Source: Paenalicyclobacillus ferrooxydans
Lineage (GTDB): Bacteria; Bacillota; Bacilli; Alicyclobacillales; Alicyclobacillaceae
Direction of reading: 5' to 3'
DNA length: 64,000 nt
Assembly: GCF_001399675.1 (NCBI RefSeq)
Contig: NZ_LJCO01000072.1
Coordinates: 45,888-109,887 of the forward strand
The notes under the pieces: generated by a model
Database searches by the model: none
The model's input: only the letters and a program-made list of their open reading frames with translations
What the model was told of the DNA's origin: nothing
Made by a program: the position numbers and the translations under genes
Shown here: positions 51,983 to 60,472 of the stretch, in pieces
How positions within the stretch are numbered: position 1 is the stretch's first letter
Layout: every line of letters starts with the position of its first letter

Positions 51983-52366
51983 ATGACACACATGATGAAG
52001 GGTACTCAACCGCAGAAGGTCAAACAGGACATCCAAAAGAGCCTGCAGGGCAGTGGACAGGGCCAGTTTGGTGCCGCTCAGGTAACCAACAGCTTGTCTG
52101 GAACAAACCCTGCCCAAGTGAGGTCTGACATTCAAAGCAGCTTGGGCAGCCAAGCTAATCAGGCCTTTACCAACCTCGGTGGAACTTCATCTGTAAGTGC
52201 CACGAGCTCAATGTTTGGCGGTTCCATGACGTCCGGGACGAATGCCCAGGAAGTCCGGAATCAGATCAAACAGAGCTTGGGAAACCAGGCTTACGGGGCT
52301 TCGAACGGAACCCAGGCGAACAAAGTTCGTCAGGAAATCCAACAAGACCTGAATCAGTCTAATTAA
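51983..52366 (+). CDS. Gamma-type small acid-soluble spore protein candidate
   Basis: 127 aa rich in Gln, Ser, Asn and Gly with four related repeats: TQPQKVKQDIQKSL, TNPAQVRSDIQSSLG, TNAQEVRNQIKQSLG and TQANKVRQEIQQDL. TNAQ-VR and GQGQFG are typical of SspE-like gamma SASPs, amino-acid stores degraded at germination by GPR; the usual TEFASET cleavage site is not clearly present. GAGGGAG lies upstream of ATG 51983 at a longish spacing; ATG 51992 is possible. A sporulation promoter (sigma G) was not identified with confidence. Confidence 0.72.
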   Translation: MTHMMKGTQPQKVKQDIQKSLQGSGQGQFGAAQVTNSLSGTNPAQVRSDIQSSLGSQANQAFTNLGGTSSVSATSSMFGGSMTSGTNAQEVRNQIKQSLGNQAYGASNGTQANKVRQEIQQDLNQSN

Positions 52367-52457
52367 CGTCACACCCTCTGAGTAAACGTTGCCAGTCTGT
52401 CGCTAACCGGCGGACTAGGTGCCTCTGGTAGGGGGAATCCCACCGGGACACGAAAAT

Positions 52458-52530
52458 ACAGACAGGATCCCGTATTGGGATCCTGTCTGTTGAGTTGTTG
52501 ACAAAGCCCCCGTTTCGGGGGCTTTGTCAA
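52458..52530. terminator. Two consecutive long perfect hairpins
   Basis: Stem 1 ACAGACAGGATCCC/GGGATCCTGTCTGT (52458-52490, GTATT loop); stem 2 TTGACAAAGCCCCCG/CGGGGGCTTTGTCAA (52498-52530, TTT loop). They follow the spore-protein gene and probably end its transcript or form a stable small RNA; no T-run follows. Confidence 0.6.
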
Positions 52531-52577
52531 CGTTCCTCATACTTCCAGCGGTTGTGTTTTTTTGGAACTCCAAGCCG

Positions 52578-53260
52578 TTAAGTCGCCTGAAGCGACTTAA
52601 CCCCTCATTTTTTGCGGCTTCGGTTTTGCCGACTTGGCCTCGGCGACCTGGGGTCAATTGGGCAGGCTTGGTCGCTGCCACCGACTTAGTTGCGGTCTTG
52701 GCGATCCGTTAAGTCGCTCGAAGCGACTTAACTCCTCATTTTTTGCGGCTTAAGTCGGTTTTGCCGACTAAACTCGGACCACTCGGGGCCAATCGCGCAT
52801 GCTTAGTCGCTGCCACCGACTTAGCCAGTGTTCTGGCGATCCGTTAAGTCGCTCCAAGCGACTTAACCCCTTATTTTTTGCCGCTTTAGTCGGTTTCGCC
52901 GACTAAACTCGGACCGCTCGGGGCCAATCGCGCATGCTTAGTCGCTGCCACCGACTTAGCCAGTGTTCTGGCGATCCGTTAAGTCGCTCCAAGCGACTTA
53001 ACTCCTCATTTTTTGCGGCTTTAGTCGGTTTTGCCGACTAAACTCGGACCACTCGGGGCCAATCGCGCATGCTTAGTCGCTGCCACCGACTTAGCCAGTG
53101 TTCTGGCGATCCGTTAAGTCGCTCCAAGCGACTTAACCCCTCATTTTTTGCGGCTTAAGTCGGTTTTGCCGACTAAACTCGGACCACTCGGGGCCAATCG
53201 CGCATGCTTAGTCGCTGCCACCGACTAAACTCGGGCGACCCGAGGCCAAAGGTGGCAAGC
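52578..53260. repeat. 135-bp satellite, five copies, built from TTAAGTCG palindromes
   Basis: Units start at 52578, 52709, 52844, 52979 and 53114 (131 then 135 bp each), the last truncated. Each has three nested inverted repeats: TTAAGTCGCT/AGCGACTTAA followed by ATTTTTTGCGG, AGTCGG/CCGACT, and TTAGTCG...CGACTTAG. The third and fourth units are nearly identical. The hairpin-plus-T-run looks terminator-like in every unit. Confidence 0.92.
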
Positions 53261-53447
53261 TTAGCGGGGTACTCCTATCTGCGAGATGGCCGATTATGTG
53301 GCTTCCACGAGGTCCTGTCTGTATTGTACTTCGGTATGCCAACATCTTTGCACTTTTCCCTGTTGTACTCAAAGTAATGGTAGGTGTACAGTTTGACTTG
53401 TAGCCTTTTTTATTGGGAAGAAAAGAGACAGGGGGGATACAGATACG

Positions 53448-54908
53448 GTGTTCAAGTTATTCTACAAACTCGATACTTCGCTGCCTCTAAAGTCAGCGCG
53501 AAATCGCGCCAACTATCATTGGTACGTTGTTGCGACTGTGTGCATCGGCGCATTTATGGCTGCACTCGATGCCAGTGTCATCAACATCGCTCTCCCCACC
53601 ATGCAGAAACATTTCACGGTACCCATGCACGTCATCGAATGGGTTAGCCTTGTTTATCTGCTGACGCTGACTGGGCTTGTCGTTCCTTTTGGGCGGATTG
53701 CGGATATGGTTGGGCGCAGATGGATGTACGCATTTGGTTTCACGGTCTTCGTCATCGGCTCTGTGCTCTGCGGACTCTCGATGAACCTTACAGAGTTGCT
53801 TGTCTTTCGTTGCCTTCAAGCGGTCGGTGCTGCAATGTTGCAGGCGAACAGCGTTTCGATTGTAACTGCTGCAACACCTGCGGAGGACCGAGGCAAGGCG
53901 ATTGGCATTCAAGCAAGTGCTCAAGGCATTGGCCTCACGCTTGGCCCGGCAATCGGAGGCGCATTGCTGTCATTATTCAGCTGGCGCTGGATTTTTCTGA
54001 TTAACCTCCCTGTTGGAATTGTTGGAACAACTCTCGGTATCTTGTTGCTCCCACCGGATAAGACACCGCGGCATAAAGAACGTTTTGATTACGTCGGCGC
54101 CGCGTTGCTGATTCCCTCGCTGGTAGCACTGATATTCATGTTGAACATGGGCCTCAAGTCAGGATGGACGTCCCTCCCGCTTTTGCTTAGTTATGTTGTG
54201 TTTGTTGTCTGTTTGTCCGCGTTTATGCTCGTCGAACGTCGCATCAATTCACCCATGGTGGATTTAAGTCTGTTTCGGAAGCCGGTGTTCACACTCGGAA
54301 ACATCACTGGCATTCTGTCTTTCGCCATCATGTACGCTGTCTTGTTGTTGACACCATTCTATTTGGATGGTGTAGCACGGCTGAACCCATTTTTATCTGG
54401 CTTGTTGATATCGATTATTCCGGTCGGAATGACGATTATGACTCCGATTGCCGGCCTCGTGTCAGATAAGAAGGGACGACGTTTGCCAACTGTCCTCGGT
54501 ATGCTGGCGGCACTTATTGGATGCGTGTTGTTGTCTGGAATGAGTGCCGCAGCATGGAGTTACGCATTACTCTCGGTTGGCCTCTTTCTCGTCGGTGCAG
54601 GGGTTGGTTTATTTACACCGCCGAATAACAGCAGCGTCATGGGCAGCGTCCCGGAGAACCGTCTTGGTGTGACAGGCGGGATTTTGAATATGTCGCGGTC
54701 TCTCGGCATGGGACTCGGTGTTACCTTGGGAGGTTTAACCTACCAGATATTTTTAATCATGCAAGGTGTAAAAAGTGAAAAAGGGGCCCCTATTCCCCAT
54801 ATGATATTTGCTTTCCACGCCTCCTATATTACCGTTGCCATAGTTTCCTTGGTCGCCGTGTTGTTATCTCTAAAACGGCAGACGCCAGTCGTCAAAGCCA
54901 ACAGCTAG
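53448..54908 (+). CDS. MFS transporter, DHA2/EmrB family
   Basis: 486 aa, about fourteen helices. MAALDASVINIALPTMQKHF in helix 1, GRIADMVGRRWMY (MFS loop), GLTLGPAIGGAL (motif C of drug exporters) and WRWIFLINLPVGI are typical of proton-coupled multidrug exporters. The GTG start has AGGGGGG about 11 bp upstream. A hairpin terminator follows at 54953. No adjacent TetR or MarR gene; substrate unknown. Confidence 0.9.
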   Translation: MFKLFYKLDTSLPLKSARNRANYHWYVVATVCIGAFMAALDASVINIALPTMQKHFTVPMHVIEWVSLVYLLTLTGLVVPFGRIADMVGRRWMYAFGFTVFVIGSVLCGLSMNLTELLVFRCLQAVGAAMLQANSVSIVTAATPAEDRGKAIGIQASAQGIGLTLGPAIGGALLSLFSWRWIFLINLPVGIVGTTLGILLLPPDKTPRHKERFDYVGAALLIPSLVALIFMLNMGLKSGWTSLPLLLSYVVFVVCLSAFMLVERRINSPMVDLSLFRKPVFTLGNITGILSFAIMYAVLLLTPFYLDGVARLNPFLSGLLISIIPVGMTIMTPIAGLVSDKKGRRLPTVLGMLAALIGCVLLSGMSAAAWSYALLSVGLFLVGAGVGLFTPPNNSSVMGSVPENRLGVTGGILNMSRSLGMGLGVTLGGLTYQIFLIMQGVKSEKGAPIPHMIFAFHASYITVAIVSLVAVLLSLKRQTPVVKANS

Positions 54909-54952
54909 CGGCATCACTGCAACAACCAGGAGCACACAAACGAAACGTGGTA

Positions 54953-54980
54953 AAAAGGGATCCCTTGCGGGATCCCTTTT
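54953..54980 (+). terminator. Terminator of the MFS gene
   Basis: Perfect 12-bp stem AAAAGGGATCCC/GGGATCCCTTTT with TTGC loop; the final TTTT sits in the stem. Could act on both strands. Confidence 0.8.
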
Positions 54981-55050
54981 ATGAAGCGACTTCCTCCGTC
55001 GAAGTTGGCGCACTTACTCCGTTTGCGTGGGCTCTTTTTTGCTTTATTTA

Positions 55051-55114
55051 TCGTGCATCGTGCATCGTGCATCGTGCATGAGCCATGCACCCATGCACCC
55101 ATGCACCCATGCAC
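55051..55114. repeat. Two adjacent microsatellites (TCGTGCA)4 and (CCATGCAC)4
   Basis: TCGTGCA repeats at 55051-55078, then CCATGCAC at 55083-55114. GTGCATG and CATGCAC at the junction are reverse complements, so the arrays can fold together. Confidence 0.9.
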
Positions 55115-55134
55115 CCATGCCATTTTGCTTGAAC

Positions 55135-56103
55135 TCAGCTTGCCTGGTTTCGACCTGGAGTCGCTCTATTTTGCTTTGCCGAGACCAATGCGAGCGTCCA
55201 AACCGCGATCGCCGGGATGCTGTTCAAATCAGTTGCAGCCCCTGCAAACAACCCGCCAAAGTCCTGTCCAAACCACCACGACCAAAACAACCAAACAAAA
55301 GCAAGCACAATTGTCACACGGTTCCACGCATTGAACAGCGTGATGCCGGCCATCACCACCATCAGCACAACGAGAACCAGGTTAATCAGTGGCCCGTAAT
55401 GCATGATGGCGGTCCCAAAGTGTTCAATCGGGTTCGATAGGAAACGTGGTTGTGGCAACGCTCCAGCCGTTGCAATCGGTTCCATGAGCCCTCGAGGCTG
55501 CCAATACCCACTAGAAGGAAGTATCTGTAGCAAGGCCATATAGAACCAATACATCGTCGTCAAGTAGCGTAAGGCCATCTGTCCATGAAGGCGCAACCCC
55601 TTGGATGAACGGTCGAGGAGTAACAGAATCGCCACGATAACGTACAACAGAGCAGCTCCAGGAGCACCGTCAAAATAGCCTGCGCCGCCAAAAATCTGGC
55701 CAAACGCTTCCGCAAATACCCAAACGACGAGTCCCCAGCCAATCGAAATGATAAATCCGACCTTTGCAGCTCGGCCTTTACCATAGACAAACAGGAGTCC
55801 AATGACGAGTTGTAAAGAGGCAGCAAGTACATTAAACAAAACGTGCTCTGTGGACCAGATGGTTGATCCGAAATGAACCAATGAAACAACAAATTGCGGT
55901 TGCCCGTCTGCAATCCCTTGAATCACGCTTTCCATAATGTTCGGAGGATACCACGCGTAAAAATCCGGAGTGAACATGAGCGGTTGGAACTGAAGCAGCC
56001 CCGCAATAATCCACAGTACCCCAATACCCAGCCGCAACACCTTGAGCATGGGAGACTCTTTTGCAATCACTCTCGTAAGCCGCTCCCCTTCAGCGACACC
56101 CAA
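55135..56103 (-). CDS. Hypothetical multi-helix membrane protein (DoxX-like tendency)
   Basis: 322 aa with about eight to nine hydrophobic segments. LRLGIGVLWIIAGLLQFQPLMF near the N-terminus resembles the first helix of DoxX/MauE-type proteins; later segments (AEAFGQIFGGAGYFDGAPGAALLYVIVAILLLL) also fit, but I do not assign a family firmly. TTG 56103 has GAGAGGG 9 bp upstream; ATG at MLKVLR is alternative. Its 3' end faces the (CCATGCAC) microsatellite. Quinone/thiosulfate chemistry is a DoxX speculation only. Confidence 0.6.
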   Translation of the reverse strand: MGVAEGERLTRVIAKESPMLKVLRLGIGVLWIIAGLLQFQPLMFTPDFYAWYPPNIMESVIQGIADGQPQFVVSLVHFGSTIWSTEHVLFNVLAASLQLVIGLLFVYGKGRAAKVGFIISIGWGLVVWVFAEAFGQIFGGAGYFDGAPGAALLYVIVAILLLLDRSSKGLRLHGQMALRYLTTMYWFYMALLQILPSSGYWQPRGLMEPIATAGALPQPRFLSNPIEHFGTAIMHYGPLINLVLVVLMVVMAGITLFNAWNRVTIVLAFVWLFWSWWFGQDFGGLFAGAATDLNSIPAIAVWTLALVSAKQNRATPGRNQAS

Positions 56104-56312
56104 GGTTCATCACCCTCTCTTTCATAAAACTTGGGTTTCCAGATTCGATTCTGGCACATACGTTTAGCGTTGTGTCGATGATTTAAGTTGTTATGTTGCC
56201 TGTAAGAATCATCACACTGCTTGTCCTAGTGTAACGGAGGACGAAATGTTTTTCCACACAGGGAGATGATGACATGGAACATATTTCCTGCGAATCTCCG
56301 CTGTTACAGTAT

Positions 56313-57680
56313 TCAAACGCCCACCAGTGCGGTGTCATCTGACAATGGCTTCACAAGCGCCTTCTTCTGCCACACCTTGCTCTTCCACCGGACTGACATG
56401 ATAATGGCACGAGTCCACTCATCAATACAAATCGTCCACCAAACACCCGCCAGTTCCATATGAAGGTGTACGCCGAGATAGTATGACAACGGGATGCCCA
56501 TTCCGATTGGGAAGATAATTCCCATCAGCACCGGGAACTTAACGTCTCCTGCCGCCCTCAGGGACTGAATGATGACGAGATTAAATGTACGGCCCGGTTC
56601 AAGCACGATGCAGATGAGCAACAGTTGTGTTCCCATGCGAATGACTCCGGGGTCCGAAGTGAAGAGATGAAACAAACTGTGTCCAGAAAAGGCCATGACA
56701 ATGGCAATGACGACAGTGACACTGAGCGCGATCCGCAGGCTTTTCCATACCTGCTTGTAGGCCTCTTCCATCTTTCCTGCGCCGCAGAGATGGCCAACCA
56801 CAATTTGGGTCCCAAATCCCAAGGCGCTGCCAATAACAAAGATGTAGAACATCAGATTCAAGGTGTAAACGCGCGTTGCCAACACGGTGGCTCCATAAAT
56901 CCCCATGAAACTGGTCATGACGATTTGAGCGCTCTGATACGCCAAAGGCTCGCCTGCAGAAGGAACACCAATGGCCAGAATTTTTTTAAGGTGGTCTATG
57001 TGGATGTAGATATAGTCCTTCCAAGCAATGGTATACGGGACAACTCGGTACATGATAACCATCATCACAACGAAGGCGAGTAAGCGGCTTACGGACGTCG
57101 AAACAGCGACGCCGGTGACACCGAGTTTAGGCATTCCGAAGGCACCATAGATAAAAGTGTAGTTTCCGAGAATATGCACAGCGTTCATACCAATAGAGAC
57201 ATACATGGTAACCCGTGTGAATCCGTTGGAACGTAAAACTGAGCTTACAGCATTCAATAAAGCTTGGATAAAAATCGTCCCACCGACGATGTTGAGATAA
57301 CTGTCAGTAAATGTGATTACTGTTGACGGCAGTTGCATCCACTCTGCGATGTTCTGTCGTAGCAATACAACAAGCATGCTGACAAGAACGCCGATGGCAA
57401 GATTCACCGTGATGGACGCGGCTGTGAATTTGGCACACTCCTCGATACGCTTGGCACCAAGGTATTGCGCAACCAAGACTGCTGTTCCGCCGGAGATCAT
57501 ACTGAACATCAAGAGCACCAAACCAATCACTTGGTTTGAAGACCCGACCGCGGCAACAGCAGAACCCGATACATGAGAAAGCATAAAGGTATCTGCAGTA
57601 CCCATTAACATAAACAGCAGTTGTTCCACCAAAACTGGCCAGGTAATCTGCCCCACGCGCAGTTCTTTTGTCTCGGTCAC
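56313..57680 (-). CDS. MATE-family efflux transporter (second)
   Basis: 455 aa, about twelve helices in two MatE halves. LRVGQITWPVLVEQLLFMLMGTADTFMLSHVSG at the start, ILAIGVPSAGEPLAYQ for the second half, and DEWTRAIIM near the end resemble the first MATE of the window (DEWIRAGLVF). Best start is GTG 57680 with AAAGGAG 8 bp upstream; TTG 57704 with GGGAGG is the alternative. Na+ or H+ antiport of toxic compounds is the family role. Confidence 0.88.
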   Translation of the reverse strand: MTETKELRVGQITWPVLVEQLLFMLMGTADTFMLSHVSGSAVAAVGSSNQVIGLVLLMFSMISGGTAVLVAQYLGAKRIEECAKFTAASITVNLAIGVLVSMLVVLLRQNIAEWMQLPSTVITFTDSYLNIVGGTIFIQALLNAVSSVLRSNGFTRVTMYVSIGMNAVHILGNYTFIYGAFGMPKLGVTGVAVSTSVSRLLAFVVMMVIMYRVVPYTIAWKDYIYIHIDHLKKILAIGVPSAGEPLAYQSAQIVMTSFMGIYGATVLATRVYTLNLMFYIFVIGSALGFGTQIVVGHLCGAGKMEEAYKQVWKSLRIALSVTVVIAIVMAFSGHSLFHLFTSDPGVIRMGTQLLLICIVLEPGRTFNLVIIQSLRAAGDVKFPVLMGIIFPIGMGIPLSYYLGVHLHMELAGVWWTICIDEWTRAIIMSVRWKSKVWQKKALVKPLSDDTALVGV

Positions 57681-57872
57681 ATCATCGACTCCTTTGGCAC
57701 GCAAGCCAACCTCCCTATGTTACGACGGATTTGTCTGGATGAGAATACCCAAAGGACCTCTGAAATGACTCTATGCAACAAAATCAGACCTCTCCGTCAG
57801 TTGCACAGAAAACTGAAGGAAAGGTCTATGATGGTTCTACTCAAAACTGTGGGCCCGTCATAAAATACACCA

Positions 57873-58697
57873 TTACGTTGACGGTGGTTGAGGTTGCGTT
57901 GATCCGTACTCAACGGTGAATGCATCCGCTGTACTCGAGGGAACAGACGGCGTTGAAATTTGTTGTCCGTTTTGAACCATGACACCGCCATCTTGGACCT
58001 GCAAATCGGGGTTTGTCCCGTTGACCGAGCAGTTCGTGAAGGTCACCTGCCCATAATCCGCTAATGCAGCCAGCTGACCGTTCAATAACGGCGCCTCTTC
58101 AATCCATTCCGCGGAGGTTTGAGGACCGTTGTACGAAATATTTGTCTTTTGGAAAATCCAACCTTTGGTTCTGTTTCCCATGTAGATGGACCAGGTCCCC
58201 CCGGTCTGATGCGTGATGTGTGCGATAATTTTATCGCCCGCTGACACCGGGTATTCGTTTGTGCTAATAGTGGTTTCAGAATTCGGCAGGATTTCCCACC
58301 ATGCGTAATACTGCGCATGTCCACCAACAACATTTTGGGCAGTACCCGCTTGAATCAAACTGTTATCGTTAAATCCATCAATACCAATCCACGTTGCTGA
58401 ATATGAATCCTTTGTTGAGGTTGACGACTGGCCTCCGAACAGCGACTGCAACCATTGAACAAATCGCCCCCACCAGGAAGTTGGCTGCGTGGAAGCGGGA
58501 ACTTTAACTGATGGGACAGACCACTCGGCCGAGACAGACTCGTATGTCCCTGACTTGCTGTTTGATACCGCATAGCCTGACCAGTTCGAAGAAGACCATC
58601 CAAACAAGGATTGGTTTGTCGCAGTTCCCGACGTTGCGCCAACAGGCCGGCGGGAAGCCTCTTCGGACCCCTGCGGTGGATGGATCTGCTGTTCCAT
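57873..58697 (-). CDS. G1 family glutamic peptidase (eqolisin), no visible signal peptide
   Basis: 274 aa acid-type endopeptidase. SSNWSGYAV (about 36-44), ATWIGIDG (101-108), candidate catalytic Gln116 in SLIQAGT, YYAWWEILP (130-138) and candidate catalytic Glu197 in SAEWIEEAP are the family landmarks. Known bacterial eqolisins are secreted; here the N-terminus is hydrophilic (MEQQIHPPQGSEEASRR) with no hydrophobic signal, and an aromatic 25-residue insertion (WWGRFVQWLQSLFGG) lies between barrel strands. AAGGAGG is 7 bp before ATG 58697. Could be spore-deposited or leave by another route. Confidence 0.87.
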   Translation of the reverse strand: MEQQIHPPQGSEEASRRPVGATSGTATNQSLFGWSSSNWSGYAVSNSKSGTYESVSAEWSVPSVKVPASTQPTSWWGRFVQWLQSLFGGQSSTSTKDSYSATWIGIDGFNDNSLIQAGTAQNVVGGHAQYYAWWEILPNSETTISTNEYPVSAGDKIIAHITHQTGGTWSIYMGNRTKGWIFQKTNISYNGPQTSAEWIEEAPLLNGQLAALADYGQVTFTNCSVNGTNPDLQVQDGGVMVQNGQQISTPSVPSSTADAFTVEYGSTQPQPPST

Positions 58698-59005
58698 GCT
58701 GTCGCCTCCTTGTCTCGTGTCTCATATACCCTATGTAGTGCGAGACCAAGGTGGTGAGGACACGCGTCTGTATCTCGGAGGTCCAGTTTATTTTGAGGAG
58801 TCTCATGTTTGAGAATTTCGTTTTCGAGAGTCTCATGTTTGGGGAGTTTTACTTTTTGCGAGGCTCACTGACTCAAAGAGCTTACCCCGCACCTAAAATC
58901 AACCCTTGCAATATACCCCACCGGGTATTACAATGATTAACAGAGATGAACACACAACACACCAACGCATACAAATGAAGCGTCGAGAGGAGCGTTCGTA
59001 AATTT
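58698..59005. other. Divergent gap with repeat and operator
   Basis: 308 bp without a gene. GAGTCTCATGTTTG occurs twice (near 58798 and 58830), and the CsoR/CstR-like promoter-operator lies at 58907-58934. Confidence 0.6.
58907..58934 (+). promoter_or_regulatory. Promoter with CsoR/CstR-like operator in its spacer
   Basis: -35 TTGCAA (58907-58912), 16-bp spacer equal to the inverted repeat ATACCC-CACC-GGGTAT (58913-58928), -10 TACAAT (58929-58934). ATACCC/GGGTAT matches the operator of copper or persulfide sensors of the CsoR/CstR/RcnR group. A CstR-type persulfide sensor would suit the downstream gene. Confidence 0.7.
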
Positions 59006-60136
59006 ATGTTTGAATCCATCAGTGCAAAAGAATTACACAGTAAACTGGAACAAAATCGTACGGTCGTGCTCGATGTTCGAGGCGCAGCTGCTTTCTCAGA
59101 CTGGCACATTCAACATAAAAACGCAGACATGTTAAACATTCAAACGTCCAAGCTGAAGGCAGATGGCCCTGAGGCCTATCCGGAAATTCCGAAGGACAAA
59201 GAAGTTGTTGTCGTCTGTGCGGCGGGGAACGCGAGTCGCGAGGCATCGGAAATCCTTGCCAACCAAGGGTATAACGTCGTAAACCTGAACGGCGGAATGA
59301 ACGAATGGAGCCAATACTACTACTCAGTATCTGTCGCAAGCAAGCCGGATTTGGAACTGATGCAGGTGATTCGCCCTGCTAAGGGTTGCTTGTCATACAT
59401 GTTGGTTTCTGGCGACGAGGCTATCGTTGTAGATGCTGGTCAGCATGTGGATTATTATGCGCAGCTCGCAAGCACCAAGAACGCAAAAATCCGCCACGTG
59501 CTTGACACCCACTGTCATGCTGACCACATTTCCGGCGGTCCGGCACTGGCTCAGAATACGGGTGCAAAATATTGGATTGCTGCTTCTGAGATGCAGGGTT
59601 CTGCGATGGAATTTAATGCTCTCGTTGACGGACAGACTTTCGAGTTCGGAACATCCACGTTGCAGGTCATGGCCATCCCAACGCCTGGCCATACCCCTGG
59701 CAGCACATCATTCTTTGTGAACAGCCAGTACCTGTTGTCTGGAGACACCGTGTTCGTCAGTGGACTCGGCCGGCCGGACCTGGGTGGAAAAGCGAAAGAA
59801 TGGTCAGAGATGCTGTATGAAACTGTGTCGAAGAAGCTGAGCGCGATCGCGGATGATGTCGTGATTTTGCCTGCACACTTCGCGGATATCTCCGAGATGA
59901 CTGAGGCCGGCTATGTTGGCAATGACTTTGGATCCATCAAGGCGACCAACGAAATGCTTCAGGAAATGTCTGCACAACAGTTTACAGAACAAATGGTGAG
60001 CCAGGCAGGACAGACCCCGCCGAACTACTCAACCATCGTGCAGATCAACCGCGGTGAATACCAACCAAACGAGATGGAGCGATCCGAACTTGAGATCGGC
60101 CCAAACCGTTGTGCAGCCAAGCACCTTGCAGGCTGA
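59006..60136 (+). CDS. Rhodanese-MBL fusion, candidate persulfide dioxygenase
   Basis: 376 aa. N-terminal rhodanese domain (about 1-105) with active Cys71 in CAAGNAS; C-terminal metallo-beta-lactamase domain with THCHADH (168-174), PTPGHTPGS and GDTVFVSGLGR. The domains are in the order rhodanese then MBL, unlike CstB (MBL first). Such fusions oxidise glutathione- or bacillithiol-persulfide or detoxify sulfide in the cytosol. The CsoR/CstR-like operator 75 bp upstream supports sulfur control. Ribosome site GGAG is about 13 bp from ATG 59006, longer than usual. Confidence 0.85.
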   Translation: MFESISAKELHSKLEQNRTVVLDVRGAAAFSDWHIQHKNADMLNIQTSKLKADGPEAYPEIPKDKEVVVVCAAGNASREASEILANQGYNVVNLNGGMNEWSQYYYSVSVASKPDLELMQVIRPAKGCLSYMLVSGDEAIVVDAGQHVDYYAQLASTKNAKIRHVLDTHCHADHISGGPALAQNTGAKYWIAASEMQGSAMEFNALVDGQTFEFGTSTLQVMAIPTPGHTPGSTSFFVNSQYLLSGDTVFVSGLGRPDLGGKAKEWSEMLYETVSKKLSAIADDVVILPAHFADISEMTEAGYVGNDFGSIKATNEMLQEMSAQQFTEQMVSQAGQTPPNYSTIVQINRGEYQPNEMERSELEIGPNRCAAKHLAG

Positions 60137-60148
60137 GCGGGACACGAA

Positions 60149-60185
60149 GAAGCGGTGCCAGACCCGTCTGGTCACCGCTTCTTTT
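60149..60185 (+). terminator. Terminator after the rhodanese-MBL gene
   Basis: Stem GAAGCGGTG...CACCGCTTC with inner CCAGA/TCTGG, followed by TTTT, 13 bp after the stop. Confidence 0.85.
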
Positions 60186-60270
60186 CATCCGTTTCGCCCT
60201 CTTCAACAACCCGAGCAACGACTCATCATATCGCAGTAAAAACCCCTATTCGTTCGGCGCCGAGTCAGGC

Positions 60271-60396
60271 CTACATCAGCGTTTTCGCCCACTTTGCGAA
60301 ATCCTGCGCCGAGGGCTTTTTGCCTTCTTGTTTACACTTCTTGAGATACTCTTCCCAGATGACCTGTTCCGGATTTGTAATCCGTGAATTTTCCAC
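60271..60396 (-). CDS. 41-aa hypothetical protein
   Basis: GTG start preceded by GAGGTG at 8 bp. The sequence MENSRITNPEQVIWEEYLKK...SAQDFAKWAKTLM is helical, charged and reads like a real small protein (Trp, Lys-Glu patches). No family recognised. It lies tail-to-tail with the rhodanese-MBL unit, 85 bp beyond its terminator. Confidence 0.55.
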   Translation of the reverse strand: MENSRITNPEQVIWEEYLKKCKQEGKKPSAQDFAKWAKTLM

Positions 60397-60472
60397 CCTT
60401 CGTTCACCTCACATTTTGTCACCATAAGTAGACTCCCCTGAGCAAAAGGTGTCATACGCGAAGGATGGATTC

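Larger units (their letters stand above)
52367..53447. other. 1.1-kb non-coding region: hairpins and satellite
   Basis: Holds the two long hairpins (52458-52530), the 135-bp satellite (52578-53260) and the leader of the MFS gene. No gene is supported; open frames follow the repeat. Confidence 0.75.

Noticed and set aside
51687..51989. Minus-strand frame with DHPQ repeats
   Set aside because: The repeats come from the 12-bp array; the frame lacks a ribosome site and overlaps the acidic protein gene. A tiny gene starting inside it (MKTVELEKL) is possible but unsupported.
52578..53260. CRISPR array
   Set aside because: The units are near-identical over their whole length, with no unique spacers, and no cas gene is nearby.
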